A DNA stretch of 64,000 nucleotides from Solibacillus sp. R5-41 (GTDB lineage: Bacteria > Bacillota > Bacilli > Bacillales_A > Planococcaceae). The notes under the pieces are model-generated. The model worked only from the letters and a program-made list of their open reading frames with translations, searched no databases and was not told where the DNA came from. Each line of letters opens with the position of its first letter. The first letter of the stretch is position 1. The translations under genes and the position numbers were made by a program. Location of the stretch: positions 1,790,001-1,854,000 of the forward strand of contig NZ_CP024123.1 in assembly GCF_002736105.1 (NCBI RefSeq). The letters are read 5' to 3'. Of the stretch, positions 9,650 through 19,533 are shown piece by piece.

Positions 9650-10864
9650 ATGAAAAACCTTGTATTTTTCACACATCAATACTTGAAACAAATGAAGAAG
9701 AAGTGGTGGAAACTGCTTCTTCTTTTCGTGTTTCCATTGATATTTATCGCACTTTCCTTTGTGGCCATGACATCACTATTTGCGCATAGCGAACAACAAA
9801 AAATGTCGATTGCCATTGTCAATGAAGATTCTTCAAATGAGAGTCAGCTTTTGACACAACTGATTGTGACGGTTTTGAAAGAAAATACATATGTACATGC
9901 CGAACTCCTTTCAATGGAAGAAGCCGAAGCGAGGATGAAACAAAATGAAAGTACCGCCGCGATTATTTTCCCAATGAATTTCGCCGCAGATTTATATGAA
10001 GGGACTTCTGTAAAGCTTAACGTGCTCGGCAATCCACAGGAAAAAACGCAAAGCTTGGTGGTCAATGAACTCGTAGAAACCATTGCCCGTTATATTGCAT
10101 CTGCGCAGGCGAATATTTTGACGGTGTATCATTATGCGCAAGAGACATCGATTTCACCGGAAGAGTTGGAAAGCTTAAAACTGGAGCTATTAATGGATTT
10201 TACATTTTATACAATGGGGAAAAGCAAAATTTTACGCGAACATGAATGGGTATTGCTGCCATTTGAAAATCCATTGCATTATTATTCATTCGCCATTTTA
10301 TTTTGTTTAACAATCATTTGGTCGATTTTGCTATTCGTATTTTTATCGAAGCAAACATCAAAAAGCTTACAAGTACGTCTGAAGTTGTTTGGTGTTGCAT
10401 TTTGGCAGGAGCATGTCGCGCGTATTTTCACGACATTTATGACGGTGCTCATTATCTCAAGTATCCTTTTTGTTATCGGACTTTCACAATTAGATATAAA
10501 TTATTTTGCACTTGATTACATGAGAATCTTCTTATTTGTCAGCTTGCTCATATTGCTTACGCTCGTCTTATGCGCCATTTTTGATGTTGTTTTCCATTCT
10601 GATAAAGTGAAGCTACTCATCTCGTTATTTTTATGCGCGTTTCTCATTGCTGTGAGTGGGGCGGTTTTTCCGACGATTTATTTCCCCTATAGCTTACAAC
10701 AAATGTTCCCGTATTTTTATACGTATGATAGTTGGAAATGGTTGACGGAGCTTATTTTTGAAGAACGTAACTTTGCATCCTATACAAAAAGCGGGTTTAT
10801 GCTCGCCTTAGCACTCATCGTTTATAGTAGTCTCCTATATGTAAAGGGGAGGTTCGCGCGTTGA
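9650..10864 (+). CDS. ABC-2 type transporter permease
   Basis: 404 residues. ATG 9650 is preferred because CAGGTGATG lies just before it; GTG 9641 is possible. One N-terminal membrane segment (about 24-45) precedes a large extracytoplasmic domain (MSIAIVNEDSS motif typical of YhgE/ABC-2 permeases). Five to six membrane segments fill the C-terminal half. It should form the channel with the next permease and the ATPase. Its stop overlaps the next start by 4 bp. Confidence 0.8.
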   Translation: MKNLVFFTHQYLKQMKKKWWKLLLLFVFPLIFIALSFVAMTSLFAHSEQQKMSIAIVNEDSSNESQLLTQLIVTVLKENTYVHAELLSMEEAEARMKQNESTAAIIFPMNFAADLYEGTSVKLNVLGNPQEKTQSLVVNELVETIARYIASAQANILTVYHYAQETSISPEELESLKLELLMDFTFYTMGKSKILREHEWVLLPFENPLHYYSFAILFCLTIIWSILLFVFLSKQTSKSLQVRLKLFGVAFWQEHVARIFTTFMTVLIISSILFVIGLSQLDINYFALDYMRIFLFVSLLILLTLVLCAIFDVVFHSDKVKLLISLFLCAFLIAVSGAVFPTIYFPYSLQQMFPYFYTYDSWKWLTELIFEERNFASYTKSGFMLALALIVYSSLLYVKGRFAR

Positions 10865-11979
10865 AAATATTCCTATATACAAGAATGCTGCTATTGAAAA
10901 AGCAGGCATTTTCTACGTTAATCTGGCTCGTAATGCCACTTGTTTTAACGATTGTGCTCGTCCAGTGGATGACTGATGTTATCGAGGATGGGCAAATTCC
11001 AATCGCCATAGTGGATGAAGACAACAGTGAGCTGTCAAAAGCATTTATTCAGGAGCTACAGCTAATCGACCCTTTAAACATTCAGGTAATGAGCAAGCAA
11101 AAAGCGCTGTACGCATTAGAAAAAAATCAGATGGATAGCGTATTTATTGTCAAGCGCAATTTTGAAAAACAATTGCGAAATAATAAACGAAATTATTTAA
11201 TTGATGCTTATTCAACGAACCGGTCGTATTTTTACTTTGCGGTAAAAGAAAATATTAGTTCTCTTGCACAGCGCAAAGCGACGCAAGCAAAAGCAGCTCA
11301 TGAAGTGAAAAATTTACTCAACAAATATAATAGTGATATTCACTGGTCGTTTGATGAAATCGTGGTGGAAGGTCAACAGCGTGAAGAACGCTATGAATTA
11401 TTGACTGTTAATTTTTCCTTTTATAATAAATCTTCTACCCCTACTGAAAAAGATGTTTTACTGACTCCGTGGGGCATTTGGGCCTTTTTTACGCTCATTT
11501 CAACCTTTTATTTATTGGATTGGATCATAAAAGAATCCAATCATCCGGTCGTCGTGCGCTGGTTACAAACAAAAATATCTTATATCACTTTTTTTTTCAG
11601 TACATTAGGTGTCTATTTCTTGATTATGCTAGGTATGGATTTTTTGACATATCAATTATTAGAAACGCAATTTGTATGGTCTGAATTTTTAGCGATTGTC
11701 GTTTTTCGATTAAGTTGTGTTGCACTGGCTCTATTTGTCGCAGTACATATGAAAAATACGCTGGGCTATTATTTCATCACACCTATACTTACGTTACTAC
11801 TCGCATTTCTTGGTGGTGCATTCATCCCAATAGAATCACTTGTTGTGAAATGGCCAATCTTGAGCGAGTTGAGCCCTGTTTATGCATTATTACAATGGGA
11901 TGTTTCGCTCAGTTGGAGTTTTTTCATAGTGCTATTATGCATTTATGTGTATCGAAAGGAGTCGAGCCGTTTTGCTTGA
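10861..11979 (+). CDS. ABC-2 type transporter permease (second subunit)
   Basis: 372 residues beginning with TTG at 10861 inside the end of the preceding gene, so the two are translationally coupled. The topology repeats that of its neighbour: an N-terminal membrane segment, an extracytoplasmic domain with IPIAIVDEDNSELSKAF, and a C-terminal block of membrane helices. It is probably the partner half of a heterodimeric exporter. The substrate is unknown. Confidence 0.8.
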   Translation: MKIFLYTRMLLLKKQAFSTLIWLVMPLVLTIVLVQWMTDVIEDGQIPIAIVDEDNSELSKAFIQELQLIDPLNIQVMSKQKALYALEKNQMDSVFIVKRNFEKQLRNNKRNYLIDAYSTNRSYFYFAVKENISSLAQRKATQAKAAHEVKNLLNKYNSDIHWSFDEIVVEGQQREERYELLTVNFSFYNKSSTPTEKDVLLTPWGIWAFFTLISTFYLLDWIIKESNHPVVVRWLQTKISYITFFFSTLGVYFLIMLGMDFLTYQLLETQFVWSEFLAIVVFRLSCVALALFVAVHMKNTLGYYFITPILTLLLAFLGGAFIPIESLVVKWPILSELSPVYALLQWDVSLSWSFFIVLLCIYVYRKESSRFA

Positions 11980-12643
11980 AGTGAAAAATATTTCAAAAAG
12001 TTATCGGAGTCATGAAATTTTACAAAATGTTTCGATGCATATTTCGCGCGGTGAAGTAGTGGGGCTTGTCGGACAAAATGGCGCAGGGAAATCAACTCTT
12101 TTGCAGATTGTTGCAACAGCAATGAGCGCAAATTCCGGCGAGTTAATGCTAAATTCACTTTCCTATAAAGACAATTTAAAGGTTATACGTCGTCAAATCG
12201 GCTTTGTTCCACAAGAGGTCGCATTGTGGGAGCATATGACAGTTCGGGAAAATATGCTGTTTTTTGCCAAGCTCAGCTGGACAAAATTATCCGAGGAGCA
12301 ATGCCGCGCAATTTGTTTAAATATGCAATTGCATGAATGGGATAAACAAGTAAGTGCATTATCCGGCGGCATGAAACGCAAGCTCAATATTGCATTAAGC
12401 CTTATTGATGATCCACAGCTCCTTATATTAGATGAGCCGACAGTAGGCATTGATTTAAAATCCAAAACGGAAATTGTGCGCTTCCTTATGCAGCAAGCAA
12501 AGGAGCACCAAAAAATGATTCTTTACACGTCTCATGATATGGAGGAAATTACGACCTACTGTGATCGGGTCTATATAATGGGAGAGGACTCATTTTACTA
12601 TGAGTATTTACAGGGAAAGGGTATTTTTATTGAAAAAATGTAA
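11972..12643 (+). CDS. ABC transporter ATP-binding protein
   Basis: 223 residues from TTG 11972, which gives the typical start MLEVKNISKSY; AAAGGAG lies at 11954-11960 with slightly long spacing. Walker A is GQNGAGKST, Q-loop VPQEVALW, signature LSGGMKRKL, Walker B LLILDEPTVGID, and the switch His is in YTSHDMEE. It overlaps the second permease by 8 bp and powers that exporter. Length and motifs place it in the DrrA/CcmA-like exporter ATPases. No terminator is evident after it. Confidence 0.92.
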   Translation: MLEVKNISKSYRSHEILQNVSMHISRGEVVGLVGQNGAGKSTLLQIVATAMSANSGELMLNSLSYKDNLKVIRRQIGFVPQEVALWEHMTVRENMLFFAKLSWTKLSEEQCRAICLNMQLHEWDKQVSALSGGMKRKLNIALSLIDDPQLLILDEPTVGIDLKSKTEIVRFLMQQAKEHQKMILYTSHDMEEITTYCDRVYIMGEDSFYYEYLQGKGIFIEKM

Positions 12644-12837
12644 AATTAACCTAATGGGTATGCTAGGCTAAATTAAGCATGAACGGACAAATTTTAGAAA
12701 AAAGCGACTTAAACGAGTATTCTGAAACATCTTGAAGTAGTAGTTTTCAGACATGGTGAAAAAGTCTAAAATTTTATATAAATACAGTTGCGTTTATTTT
12801 TATTCCATGTTACTATTCGTGTATAAAGTTTTATATA

Positions 12838-12855
12838 AATGTATAAACATACATA
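12838..12855. promoter_or_regulatory. ARG-box-like operator upstream of argG
   Basis: ATGTAT-AAAC-ATACAT is a perfect 6-bp dyad. The 18-bp site matches the ArgR/AhrC consensus TNTGNATWWWWATNCANA at all but two positions. It lies 20 bp before the argG start, overlapping the expected transcription start or leader, so arginine-dependent repression is likely. A nearby TATAAAGTTTTATA patch may be a second weak box. Confidence 0.6.
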
Positions 12856-12874
12856 AAAGTTGGAGGCGATTTAC

Positions 12875-14071
12875 ATGGCAAACAAAAAAGTAGTGCTAGC
12901 ATATTCAGGTGGCCTTGATACATCCGTAGCAATTCCATGGTTAACAGAACAAGGGTGGGACGTTATCGCAGTATGTCTTGACGTTGGCGAAGGGAAAGAT
13001 TTAGAGTTCATTAAAAACAAAGCGCTTCAAGTAGGTGCGGTTGAATCATATATGGTGGATGCGAAAGATGAATTTGCAGAAGATTACGCATTAATTTCTT
13101 TACAAGGTCACACATGGTATGAACAAAAATATCCATTAGTATCAGCATTATCTCGTCCATTAATTTCAAAAAAATTAGTTGAAATTGCAAATGAAGTGAA
13201 GGCCGATGCAGTAGCGCATGGTTGTACGGGTAAGGGGAATGACCAAGTCCGTTTTGAAGTTTCGATTAAGGCGTTAAATCCAGATTTAGAAGTTTTAGCA
13301 CCTGTACGTGAGTGGGGCTGGAGCCGTGATGAGGAAATCGAATACGCACAAAAGCATGGCGTTCCGATTCCCGCAACACTTGACTCACCATTTTCAATCG
13401 ACCAAAACTTATGGGGTCGTGCGAATGAAGCGGGCGTAATGGAAGATCCTTGGGTAGCACCACCAGAAGAAGCGTATGGCTTAACTGTTGCACTTGAAAA
13501 TACACCCAACGAAGCAGAAATCGTAGAAATCGAATTTGTAGCAGGTAAACCAGTTTCTTTAAATGGTACAGCTATGAAGCTAGCAGATTTAATTGAAAAA
13601 TTAAATGAAGTAGCAGGTGCACATGGTATTGGACGTATTGACCATGTAGAAAACCGTTTAGTAGGAATTAAATCACGTGAAGTGTACGAAATTCCAGGTG
13701 CACAAGTGTTATTAACAGCGCATAAGGAATTAGAAGACATTACGCTTGTTAAAGAGCTTGCACATTTCAAGCCAATGATCGAGCATAAATTATCTGAAAT
13801 CATTTACAACGGTTTATGGTTCAACCCAATCCGTACTGCTTTAGAAGCTTTCTTAAAAGAAACGCAAAAGTATGTAAATGGTACAGTTCGCGTAAAATTA
13901 TTCAAAGGTCATGCGATTGTTGAAGGACGTAAATCACCAAATTCTTTATACTCTGAAGAATTAGCGACGTACTCAAAACATGACAAGTTCAATCATGCAT
14001 CAGCAGTAGGCTTTATCGAATTATGGGGTATGCCTACAGTTGTAGCATCAGAAGTAGCTAAAAATAAATAA
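12875..14071 (+). CDS. argG: Argininosuccinate synthase
   Basis: 398 residues, the normal length; ATG 12875 follows GGAGG. The N-terminal ATP pyrophosphatase motif is [16 protein letters not shown], and the citrulline/aspartate region includes [14 protein letters not shown]. It condenses citrulline and aspartate with ATP to argininosuccinate, the penultimate step of arginine synthesis. argH follows after a ~250-bp gap filled by an interspersed repeat. Confidence 0.97.
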   Translation: MANKKVVLAYSGGLDTSVAIPWLTEQGWDVIAVCLDVGEGKDLEFIKNKALQVGAVESYMVDAKDEFAEDYALISLQGHTWYEQKYPLVSALSRPLISKKLVEIANEVKADAVAHGCTGKGNDQVRFEVSIKALNPDLEVLAPVREWGWSRDEEIEYAQKHGVPIPATLDSPFSIDQNLWGRANEAGVMEDPWVAPPEEAYGLTVALENTPNEAEIVEIEFVAGKPVSLNGTAMKLADLIEKLNEVAGAHGIGRIDHVENRLVGIKSREVYEIPGAQVLLTAHKELEDITLVKELAHFKPMIEHKLSEIIYNGLWFNPIRTALEAFLKETQKYVNGTVRVKLFKGHAIVEGRKSPNSLYSEELATYSKHDKFNHASAVGFIELWGMPTVVASEVAKNK

Positions 14072-14116
14072 TTTTAGTGGGTGAGCGATTCGCGTGTCGA
14101 GTCGCTTATTCTTATC

Positions 14117-14308
14117 AATTACGCCTCGGCGTAATTGCGTCCAGATTTTTTTCGAGCTTGCTCGAAAAGTTCCACTAAAAATCTGTGACATCCGCCGGGG
14201 GCATTAACTTGATTCAACAGGGGTACGGACCCAAACTGAATTAAGGTCATATTTGGCATTTATCCCCTTTATTATAGAAGTGGAAAATGAATGCTGAAAC
14301 AAGTTAAA
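14117..14308. repeat. Interspersed hairpin-rich repeat, copy 1 (between argG and argH)
   Basis: It starts with a perfect hairpin (AATTACGCC/GGCGTAATT, 14117-14136). A nested stem follows: outer CAGATTTTT/AAAAATCTG, inner TTTTCGAGC/GCTCGAAAA. It ends in TGAAACAAGTTAA, roughly inverted to TTAACTTGATTCA at 14203-14215. Related copies lie at 22091-22342 and 28690-28874. This copy lacks the middle part with the TTGCCGCACGA motif. There is no coding capacity, and if argGH is one transcript this element is transcribed within it. Confidence 0.75.
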
Positions 14309-14320
14309 TAGGAGTGTTGA

Positions 14321-15697
14321 ATGATGGCGAAATTATGGGGCGGTCGTTTCCAAAAATCCGCAGAAGCTTGGGTAGATGAATTTGGGGCTTCTATCGGCTT
14401 TGACCAACAATTAGTGCTGGAAGATCTAGAAGGCTCAGTAGCACACGTTACGATGCTCGGTGCACAGGAGATTTTACCGCATGAAGATGTCGAGAAAATT
14501 TTAGCGGGGTTAGCGCAATTAAAAGTAAAGGCAGAAGCAGGAGAGCTTGAATTTTCTGTTGCCAATGAGGATATTCATTTAAATTTAGAAAAAATGCTGA
14601 TTGACTTGATTGGTCCAGTAGGTGGCAAACTTCATACAGGGCGTTCTCGTAATGACCAAGTGGCAACAGATATGCATTTATTCTTAAAAAAACGTGTTCC
14701 TGAAGTGATTGGTTTAATTGAAAGCTTCCAAACAACAATTATTGATCAAGCACAGCAACACGTTGAAACGATTGCACCGGGCTATACGCATTTACAACGT
14801 GCACAGCCAATTTCATTTGCGCATCATTTAATGGTTTATTTCTGGCAGCTACAACGCGATAAAGAGCGTTTTGGTGAATCAATGAAGCGTATTGATATTT
14901 TACCATTAGGTGCAGGCGCGATGGCAGGTACAACTTTCCCAATTGATCGCTTAAAATCAGCGGAATTGCTTGGTTTTAGTGATGTGTATGCGAATTCAAT
15001 GGATGCTGTTAGTGACCGTGACTTTATCGTAGAATTTTTATCAAATTCAGCGCTGTTAATGACGCATTTATCACGCTTTGCGGAAGAAATAATCATTTGG
15101 TCTACGGATGAATTTAAATTTATCGAGCTTGATGATGCATTTTCTACGGGTTCATCAATCATGCCACAAAAGAAAAATCCAGATATGGCGGAGTTGATCC
15201 GTGGTAAGGCAGGACGTGCATTTGGTAATTTGGTAGGCCTACTAACGGTTTTAAAAGGGACACCACTTACGTATAACAAAGATATGCAAGAGGACAAAGA
15301 GGGCATGTTCGATACGATGGAAACTGTACTAGGCTCACTTAAAATTTTCGAAGGTATGGTCCGTACGATGACGGTCAATACGGCACGTTTACATAGCGCT
15401 GTACATTCGGACTTCTCAAATGCGACGGAACTTGCGGATTATTTAGCAACTAAAGGTATGCCATTCCGCGAAGCTCATGAAGTAACAGGGAAATTAGTAT
15501 TCACCTGCATTCAGCAAGGCATTTACTTACTGGACCTACCGTTAGCGGAAATGCAAAATGAATCGGCATTAATCGAACAAGATATTTACGACGTGCTGGC
15601 ACCAGAAGCGGCGGTAAGTCGTCGTAATTCACTTGGTGGTACAGGCTTTGAACAAGTGAAAATTCAATTACAACAAGCAAAAGCATTATTAGGCTAA
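14321..15697 (+). CDS. argH: Argininosuccinate lyase
   Basis: 458 residues, normal length; ATG 14321 or 14324 are both possible after GGAG at 14311-14314. It begins AKLWGGRFQ and has the fumarase/aspartase superfamily signature [12 protein letters not shown], with [13 protein letters not shown] and the catalytic-His region [10 protein letters not shown]. It splits argininosuccinate into arginine and fumarate, the last step of arginine synthesis. It is paired with argG and shares its presumed arginine control unless it has its own promoter in the repeat-filled gap. Confidence 0.97.
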   Translation: MMAKLWGGRFQKSAEAWVDEFGASIGFDQQLVLEDLEGSVAHVTMLGAQEILPHEDVEKILAGLAQLKVKAEAGELEFSVANEDIHLNLEKMLIDLIGPVGGKLHTGRSRNDQVATDMHLFLKKRVPEVIGLIESFQTTIIDQAQQHVETIAPGYTHLQRAQPISFAHHLMVYFWQLQRDKERFGESMKRIDILPLGAGAMAGTTFPIDRLKSAELLGFSDVYANSMDAVSDRDFIVEFLSNSALLMTHLSRFAEEIIIWSTDEFKFIELDDAFSTGSSIMPQKKNPDMAELIRGKAGRAFGNLVGLLTVLKGTPLTYNKDMQEDKEGMFDTMETVLGSLKIFEGMVRTMTVNTARLHSAVHSDFSNATELADYLATKGMPFREAHEVTGKLVFTCIQQGIYLLDLPLAEMQNESALIEQDIYDVLAPEAAVSRRNSLGGTGFEQVKIQLQQAKALLG

Positions 15698-15702
15698 TTA
15701 TG

Positions 15703-15742
15703 AAATCCCGTTCTGTAAATGTAAGCAGAGCGGGATTTTTTC
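15703..15742 (+). terminator. argH terminator
   Basis: AAATCCCGTTCTG (from 15703) pairs with CAGAGCGGGATTT (15726-15738), one G-T wobble, and is followed by T-rich sequence, 6 bp after the argH stop. Confidence 0.85.
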
Positions 15743-15774
15743 GTTTGGTAATGGATGGGGTTTGATGGGGAAAC

Positions 15775-15858
15775 GGAAAGAAAGCTTGAACTGAGGATAG
15801 AAATGTGAAAGTGATGGATAGAAAGACAAAACTGACGGATAGAGAAAATACACTGGAC
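15775..15858. repeat. Four-unit array with 21-bp period
   Basis: Units start at 15775, 15795, 15816 and 15837. The middle two begin GGATAGAAA and carry AAAGTGAT or AAACTGAC; the first and last are more degenerate. The array lies in the ~285-bp gap between argH and folA, where I saw no gene. The 21-bp period equals two helical turns. The remainder of the gap (15859-16027) shows nothing recognisable. Confidence 0.6.
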
Positions 15859-16027
15859 AAGTAATTATTTTGAACACCCGAAACAATTGACGCTCGCGAT
15901 TATCGAAATTCCGGTTCAAATAATCGAACAGTGATGAAGTTTTCCATTTCAAAACACTCACACCCTTGAACTATTTAATAAAACACATTAAGCTTAGAGT
16001 AAAACTTGATTAGAAATGAGGAAAATA

Positions 16028-16498
16028 ATGATTTCACTAATTGTAGCGCATGATAAAAACTATGTAATCGGCTATGAAAACTCAATGCCGTGGCATTTAC
16101 CAGGAGATTTACAGTATTTCAAGGAAATGACGATGGGCAAGCCAATTATTATGGGGAGAAAAACATTTGAATCAATCGGTCGTCCGCTACCAGGTCGTCG
16201 CAATATTGTCATTACGCGAAATGCGGATTATGAAGCACAAGGCGTTGAAGTAGTAGGAAGCTTAGATGAGGCACTGTTACTTGTAAAAGATGTAGAGGAA
16301 ATAATGATTATTGGCGGTGCTCAAATATTCGAGCAAGCAATGACGATAGCCGATAAATTATACATTACTGTAATCCATCATGAATTTAACGGGGATACGT
16401 ATTTCCCGAAATATGAACAGTGGCAACGTACCTCATGTCAGGAAACGATCACTGCAAAAGAAGGTTACACATTCCAGTACTGTATATATGAAAAATAA
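16028..16498 (+). CDS. folA: Dihydrofolate reductase
   Basis: 156 residues from ATG 16028 (GAGG at 16018-16021); an in-frame ATG at 16016 overlaps that site. It begins MISLIVAHDKNYVIG and has PWHLPGDLQYFK with the catalytic Asp27, GRKTFESIGRPLPGR for NADPH binding, and IGGAQIFEQ. It reduces dihydrofolate to tetrahydrofolate for thymidylate and purine synthesis. In many Bacillales a thymidylate synthase gene precedes it; here argH and repeats do. Confidence 0.95.
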   Translation: MISLIVAHDKNYVIGYENSMPWHLPGDLQYFKEMTMGKPIIMGRKTFESIGRPLPGRRNIVITRNADYEAQGVEVVGSLDEALLLVKDVEEIMIIGGAQIFEQAMTIADKLYITVIHHEFNGDTYFPKYEQWQRTSCQETITAKEGYTFQYCIYEK

Positions 16499-16501
16499 TA
16501 A

Positions 16502-16550
16502 AACAGCTGTCACCAATCATAGTAGTAGAATGGTGGCAGCTGTTTTTTTT
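16502..16550. terminator. Bidirectional terminator between folA and LCP gene
   Basis: AACAGCTGTCACCA (16502-16515) pairs with TGGTGGCAGCTGTT (16531-16544), with T-runs on both outer sides. It separates two convergent genes. Confidence 0.88.
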
Positions 16551-16570
16551 CAATTATTGAATGAATCGGA

Positions 16571-17521
16571 TTAAGGCTCAATGATGGGTTCTTCTTCAAG
16601 ATGTGCATTCAGCTTGGCACTAATATCATGAAGCTCTCCGTCATCGAAAATATAGTACCATAAGCCATCTTTTCGAATACCTTCGCCTTTTTCAAATTGG
16701 ATTTGCTCAATATTTTTATCTAGTTTGCCATAAAGCTTTTGTAAAGCTAAAATTTGTTTTTGAGAGAAATTCATTGAAACATTATCGCCCATTACTTCAA
16801 AAATATCGTCAAGCTTCAATAGGATAGAAGGATTTTTAGCCTTTGCAAAAAGAGCCTCTAATAATTGTTTTTGACGAAGCTGGCGACCAAAATCACCGCG
16901 CGGATCCTCGTAGCGAATACGAGAGAATATTAATGCTTCCTCACCATTTAGTGAAATATTTCCTTTTGGGAACGTATATTCATTACGGATTAGTTCCATA
17001 TCGTTATTCACCTCGATATTACCGAGTACGTCGATGATGGATAAAAAGCCTTCCATATTGACTGCCACATAAAAATCAATTGGAATATCGAGTGCTTCTT
17101 CTACTGTTGCTATAGACATTGGAATGCCACCACGCGCATAGGCATGATTGATTTTTTCAGTTGTCCCGTTTCCGACAATCTCCACACGAGAATCACGCGG
17201 AATACTCAACATTTTCATCGTGCCTAAATCGGGATTGACAGTTACGACAATCATCGTATCCGTACGTCCTGTATCGTTTTCCCGCTCATCAATCCCGAGC
17301 AATAATACGGAGAATGGATCAATATGCGGTAAAATATCTGGGATTTTTTCAGATGTAGAATCACCTGTAGTGTTCATTTTTGAAATTGCATTTTGGAATG
17401 AATTGTAATAATAAAAAATCGTTCCACCAACCCCTAAAGCCAGTATTAATAGCGACCATAATACGATTTTAGTTATTTTTGATCTCTTTTTAGATGTATT
17501 GCGTAATTTTCTTTCAGTCAT
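16571..17521 (-). CDS. LytR-CpsA-Psr (LCP) family cell-wall glycopolymer ligase
   Basis: 316 residues from ATG 17521; the reading frame extends further upstream but lacks a plausible start. A basic N-terminus and one membrane segment (about 19-40) put the catalytic domain outside. LCP motifs are LLLGIDERE, GRTDTMIVVTVN, SIPRDSRVEI, KINHAYARGG and RIRYEDPRGDFGRQLRQKQ. LCP enzymes transfer lipid-linked polymers such as teichoic acids to peptidoglycan. The exact polymer is unknown. Confidence 0.93.
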   Translation of the reverse strand: MTERKLRNTSKKRSKITKIVLWSLLILALGVGGTIFYYYNSFQNAISKMNTTGDSTSEKIPDILPHIDPFSVLLLGIDERENDTGRTDTMIVVTVNPDLGTMKMLSIPRDSRVEIVGNGTTEKINHAYARGGIPMSIATVEEALDIPIDFYVAVNMEGFLSIIDVLGNIEVNNDMELIRNEYTFPKGNISLNGEEALIFSRIRYEDPRGDFGRQLRQKQLLEALFAKAKNPSILLKLDDIFEVMGDNVSMNFSQKQILALQKLYGKLDKNIEQIQFEKGEGIRKDGLWYYIFDDGELHDISAKLNAHLEEEPIIEP

Positions 17522-17693
17522 CGGACAAAACCTTTCTTCATATAAATCGATGTTACTAGTCCAAGACGAAGTTCCTATCGTTTTGGTTGCAGGCACACTG
17601 GAGCCTACTATTTTGATTATCCGATAAATGATTTGAAAAGGAAAGAAATATACATTCAATAAATGGAATTTTTCAAAAATATACCATTATTTT

Positions 17694-18335
17694 CTACATG
17701 AAGAAATAAATACAGCTTACCATACAGCCACAGCCCATAATGACAAACAGATGCCAAATTGCATGATTATACGGCAACCGCGTCCATGCGTAAAAAATCG
17801 CACCGAACGTAAAAAATAGTCCGCCAGCTAGTAACAGTAAAAAGCCATCCCATTGTAAATAAGCATAAATCGGCTTAACAGCAAAAATAATGAGCCAGCC
17901 CATGACTAAATACAGCAGGAGTGAAACGCGTTCAAAGCGATGGATAAATAAAAATTTAAAAACGACGCCAAAAATTGCAAGTCCCCAAATAATACAAAGT
18001 AATACAAAACCTAATGTACCGCCGATCGCAATTAATAAGAACGGTGTATATGTCCCGGCAATCAATAAATAAATGCAGGAATGATCCAAAATAGCAAAAA
18101 TCCGTTTGTACCTCAGTGGTACACTATGTAAAAGCGTCGACATTAAAAACAAGAGAATTAATGTTGTCCCAAAAATAGAATAAGAAACAATATGCATAGC
18201 CGTCCCATGTTGAGCTGCATAAATAATTAATAAAACACACGCTGGAATGCTTAAAATGAATCCAAATCCATGTGTTATTGCATTCCATAGTTCCTCTTTT
18301 ACATTTTTATAATCAATTGCGTACTCATGTTGCAT
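17694..18335 (-). CDS. Hemolysin III / PAQR-type membrane protein
   Basis: 213 residues with seven predicted membrane segments; AAAGGAG precedes the ATG. Family marks are EELWNAITHGFG, STLLHSVP, ILDHSCIYLLIAGTYTPF and the C-terminal NHAIWHLFVIMG, whose histidines and Asp bind metal in PAQR-fold proteins. Bacterial members are implicated in membrane homeostasis; haemolytic activity was reported for B. cereus HlyIII. It is divergent from degV. Confidence 0.9.
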   Translation of the reverse strand: MQHEYAIDYKNVKEELWNAITHGFGFILSIPACVLLIIYAAQHGTAMHIVSYSIFGTTLILLFLMSTLLHSVPLRYKRIFAILDHSCIYLLIAGTYTPFLLIAIGGTLGFVLLCIIWGLAIFGVVFKFLFIHRFERVSLLLYLVMGWLIIFAVKPIYAYLQWDGFLLLLAGGLFFTFGAIFYAWTRLPYNHAIWHLFVIMGCGCMVSCIYFFM

Positions 18336-18534
18336 TTTTCATCACTCCTTTCATAATTTCACTATAATAAAATAAACGCAGAGTAAATATTGTAATTTGT
18401 CATTTTGTTATACTAAAATATGTCATGGTAGAAAGATGATAATTTAAGGGTTTATTGAATGACAAATGTCATATTGGTAAATAATTATTTATTAATTATA
18501 CTTAAAGAGAAGAAATATAAAGGATGTGTAAACA

Positions 18535-19380
18535 TTGGGACAAATTCATATTGTAACGGATTCAACATGTGATTTAACTGATGAGGAGATTAAGCGACAT
18601 GGGATTCATATTGTTCCATTATCAGTTCAAATTAATGGGAAAACGTATAAAGACCGCATTGATTTACAACCAGATACATTTATGGATTTAATGCGTAGTG
18701 CGGAAGAGCTTCCAAAAAGCTCACAGCCAGCCCCAGGTGTTTTTAAGGAAATTTACGATGAACTTGGAAAAGACGGGTCCCAGATTATTTCGATACATAT
18801 GACGGGTGGTATGAGTGGGACGGCCCAATCAGCGCATCAAGCATCAGAAATGACGGATTCGGATGTAACGGTTATTGATTCTCGCTATATTGCGTTTGGG
18901 TTAGCTTTCCAATTGCGTGAAGTAATTCGTTTACGTGATGCAGGAGCAACGGTTGAAGAAATCTTGTCATCAGTGGAAAAAGTACGTGAAAATACACGTT
19001 TATTTGTAGTACTCGATACACTGGATAACATGGTAAAAGGGGGCCGCATCGGAAAAGGAAAAGCCGTCGTAAGCTCTTTATTAAATATTAAACCGATCGG
19101 CCATTTAGATATCGGAGAAGTGACAATTTGTGCAAAGCCACGTAGTCACAAGCAAGTTATCAAATTTTTGATGGGCGAATTTGAAAAAGATACGGCTGGA
19201 AAAACGGTCAAATCAATCGGAATTTCTCATGCGAATTCTATTGAAACATTAGTTAATCCATTAATCGAACAAATAAAAGCAACAGGCTATGAAAAGGAAA
19301 TTGAAGTTGCTTATACATCACCTGTTATTAGTACACATACAGGTGAAGGCGCAATTGGCTTTATGTATTACGCTGAATAA
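18535..19380 (+). CDS. degV: DegV-family fatty-acid-binding protein
   Basis: 281 residues; TTG start with AAAGGATG upstream. It begins IHIVTDSTCDLT and has the ligand loop TGGMSGTAQSA, the DSRY motif, NMVKGGRIGKG and the C-terminal HTGEGAIGFMYY. DegV proteins bind fatty acids; in Firmicutes they act as FakB-type subunits presenting fatty acids to the kinase FakA. It has its own terminator before ypmR. Confidence 0.93.
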   Translation: MGQIHIVTDSTCDLTDEEIKRHGIHIVPLSVQINGKTYKDRIDLQPDTFMDLMRSAEELPKSSQPAPGVFKEIYDELGKDGSQIISIHMTGGMSGTAQSAHQASEMTDSDVTVIDSRYIAFGLAFQLREVIRLRDAGATVEEILSSVEKVRENTRLFVVLDTLDNMVKGGRIGKGKAVVSSLLNIKPIGHLDIGEVTICAKPRSHKQVIKFLMGEFEKDTAGKTVKSIGISHANSIETLVNPLIEQIKATGYEKEIEVAYTSPVISTHTGEGAIGFMYYAE

Positions 19381-19396
19381 ATTGTAATATGGTACA

Positions 19397-19437
19397 AGTA
19401 CTCTAATCTGATTCACAGGATTAGGGTACTTTTTTTG
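19397..19437 (+). terminator. degV terminator
   Basis: AGTACTCTAATC (19397-19408) pairs with GATTAGGGTACT (19419-19430), followed by TTTTTTT. Confidence 0.85.
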
Positions 19438-19533
19438 GGATGAATAAAAACTTGAAAAATCAAGGCAGTTAATTGTTCCAATTGAAGAAAAATAACCTAT
19501 AATGGAATAATAAAGAATTGAAGGGGAATTTTT

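Noticed and set aside
13108-13803. 231-codon minus-strand frame inside argG
   Set aside because: It is antisense to a perfect argG; length comes from argG codon bias, and the protein has no recognisable pattern.
14836-15378. 180-codon minus-strand frame inside argH
   Set aside because: Antisense shadow of argH with serine-rich, unfoldable composition.
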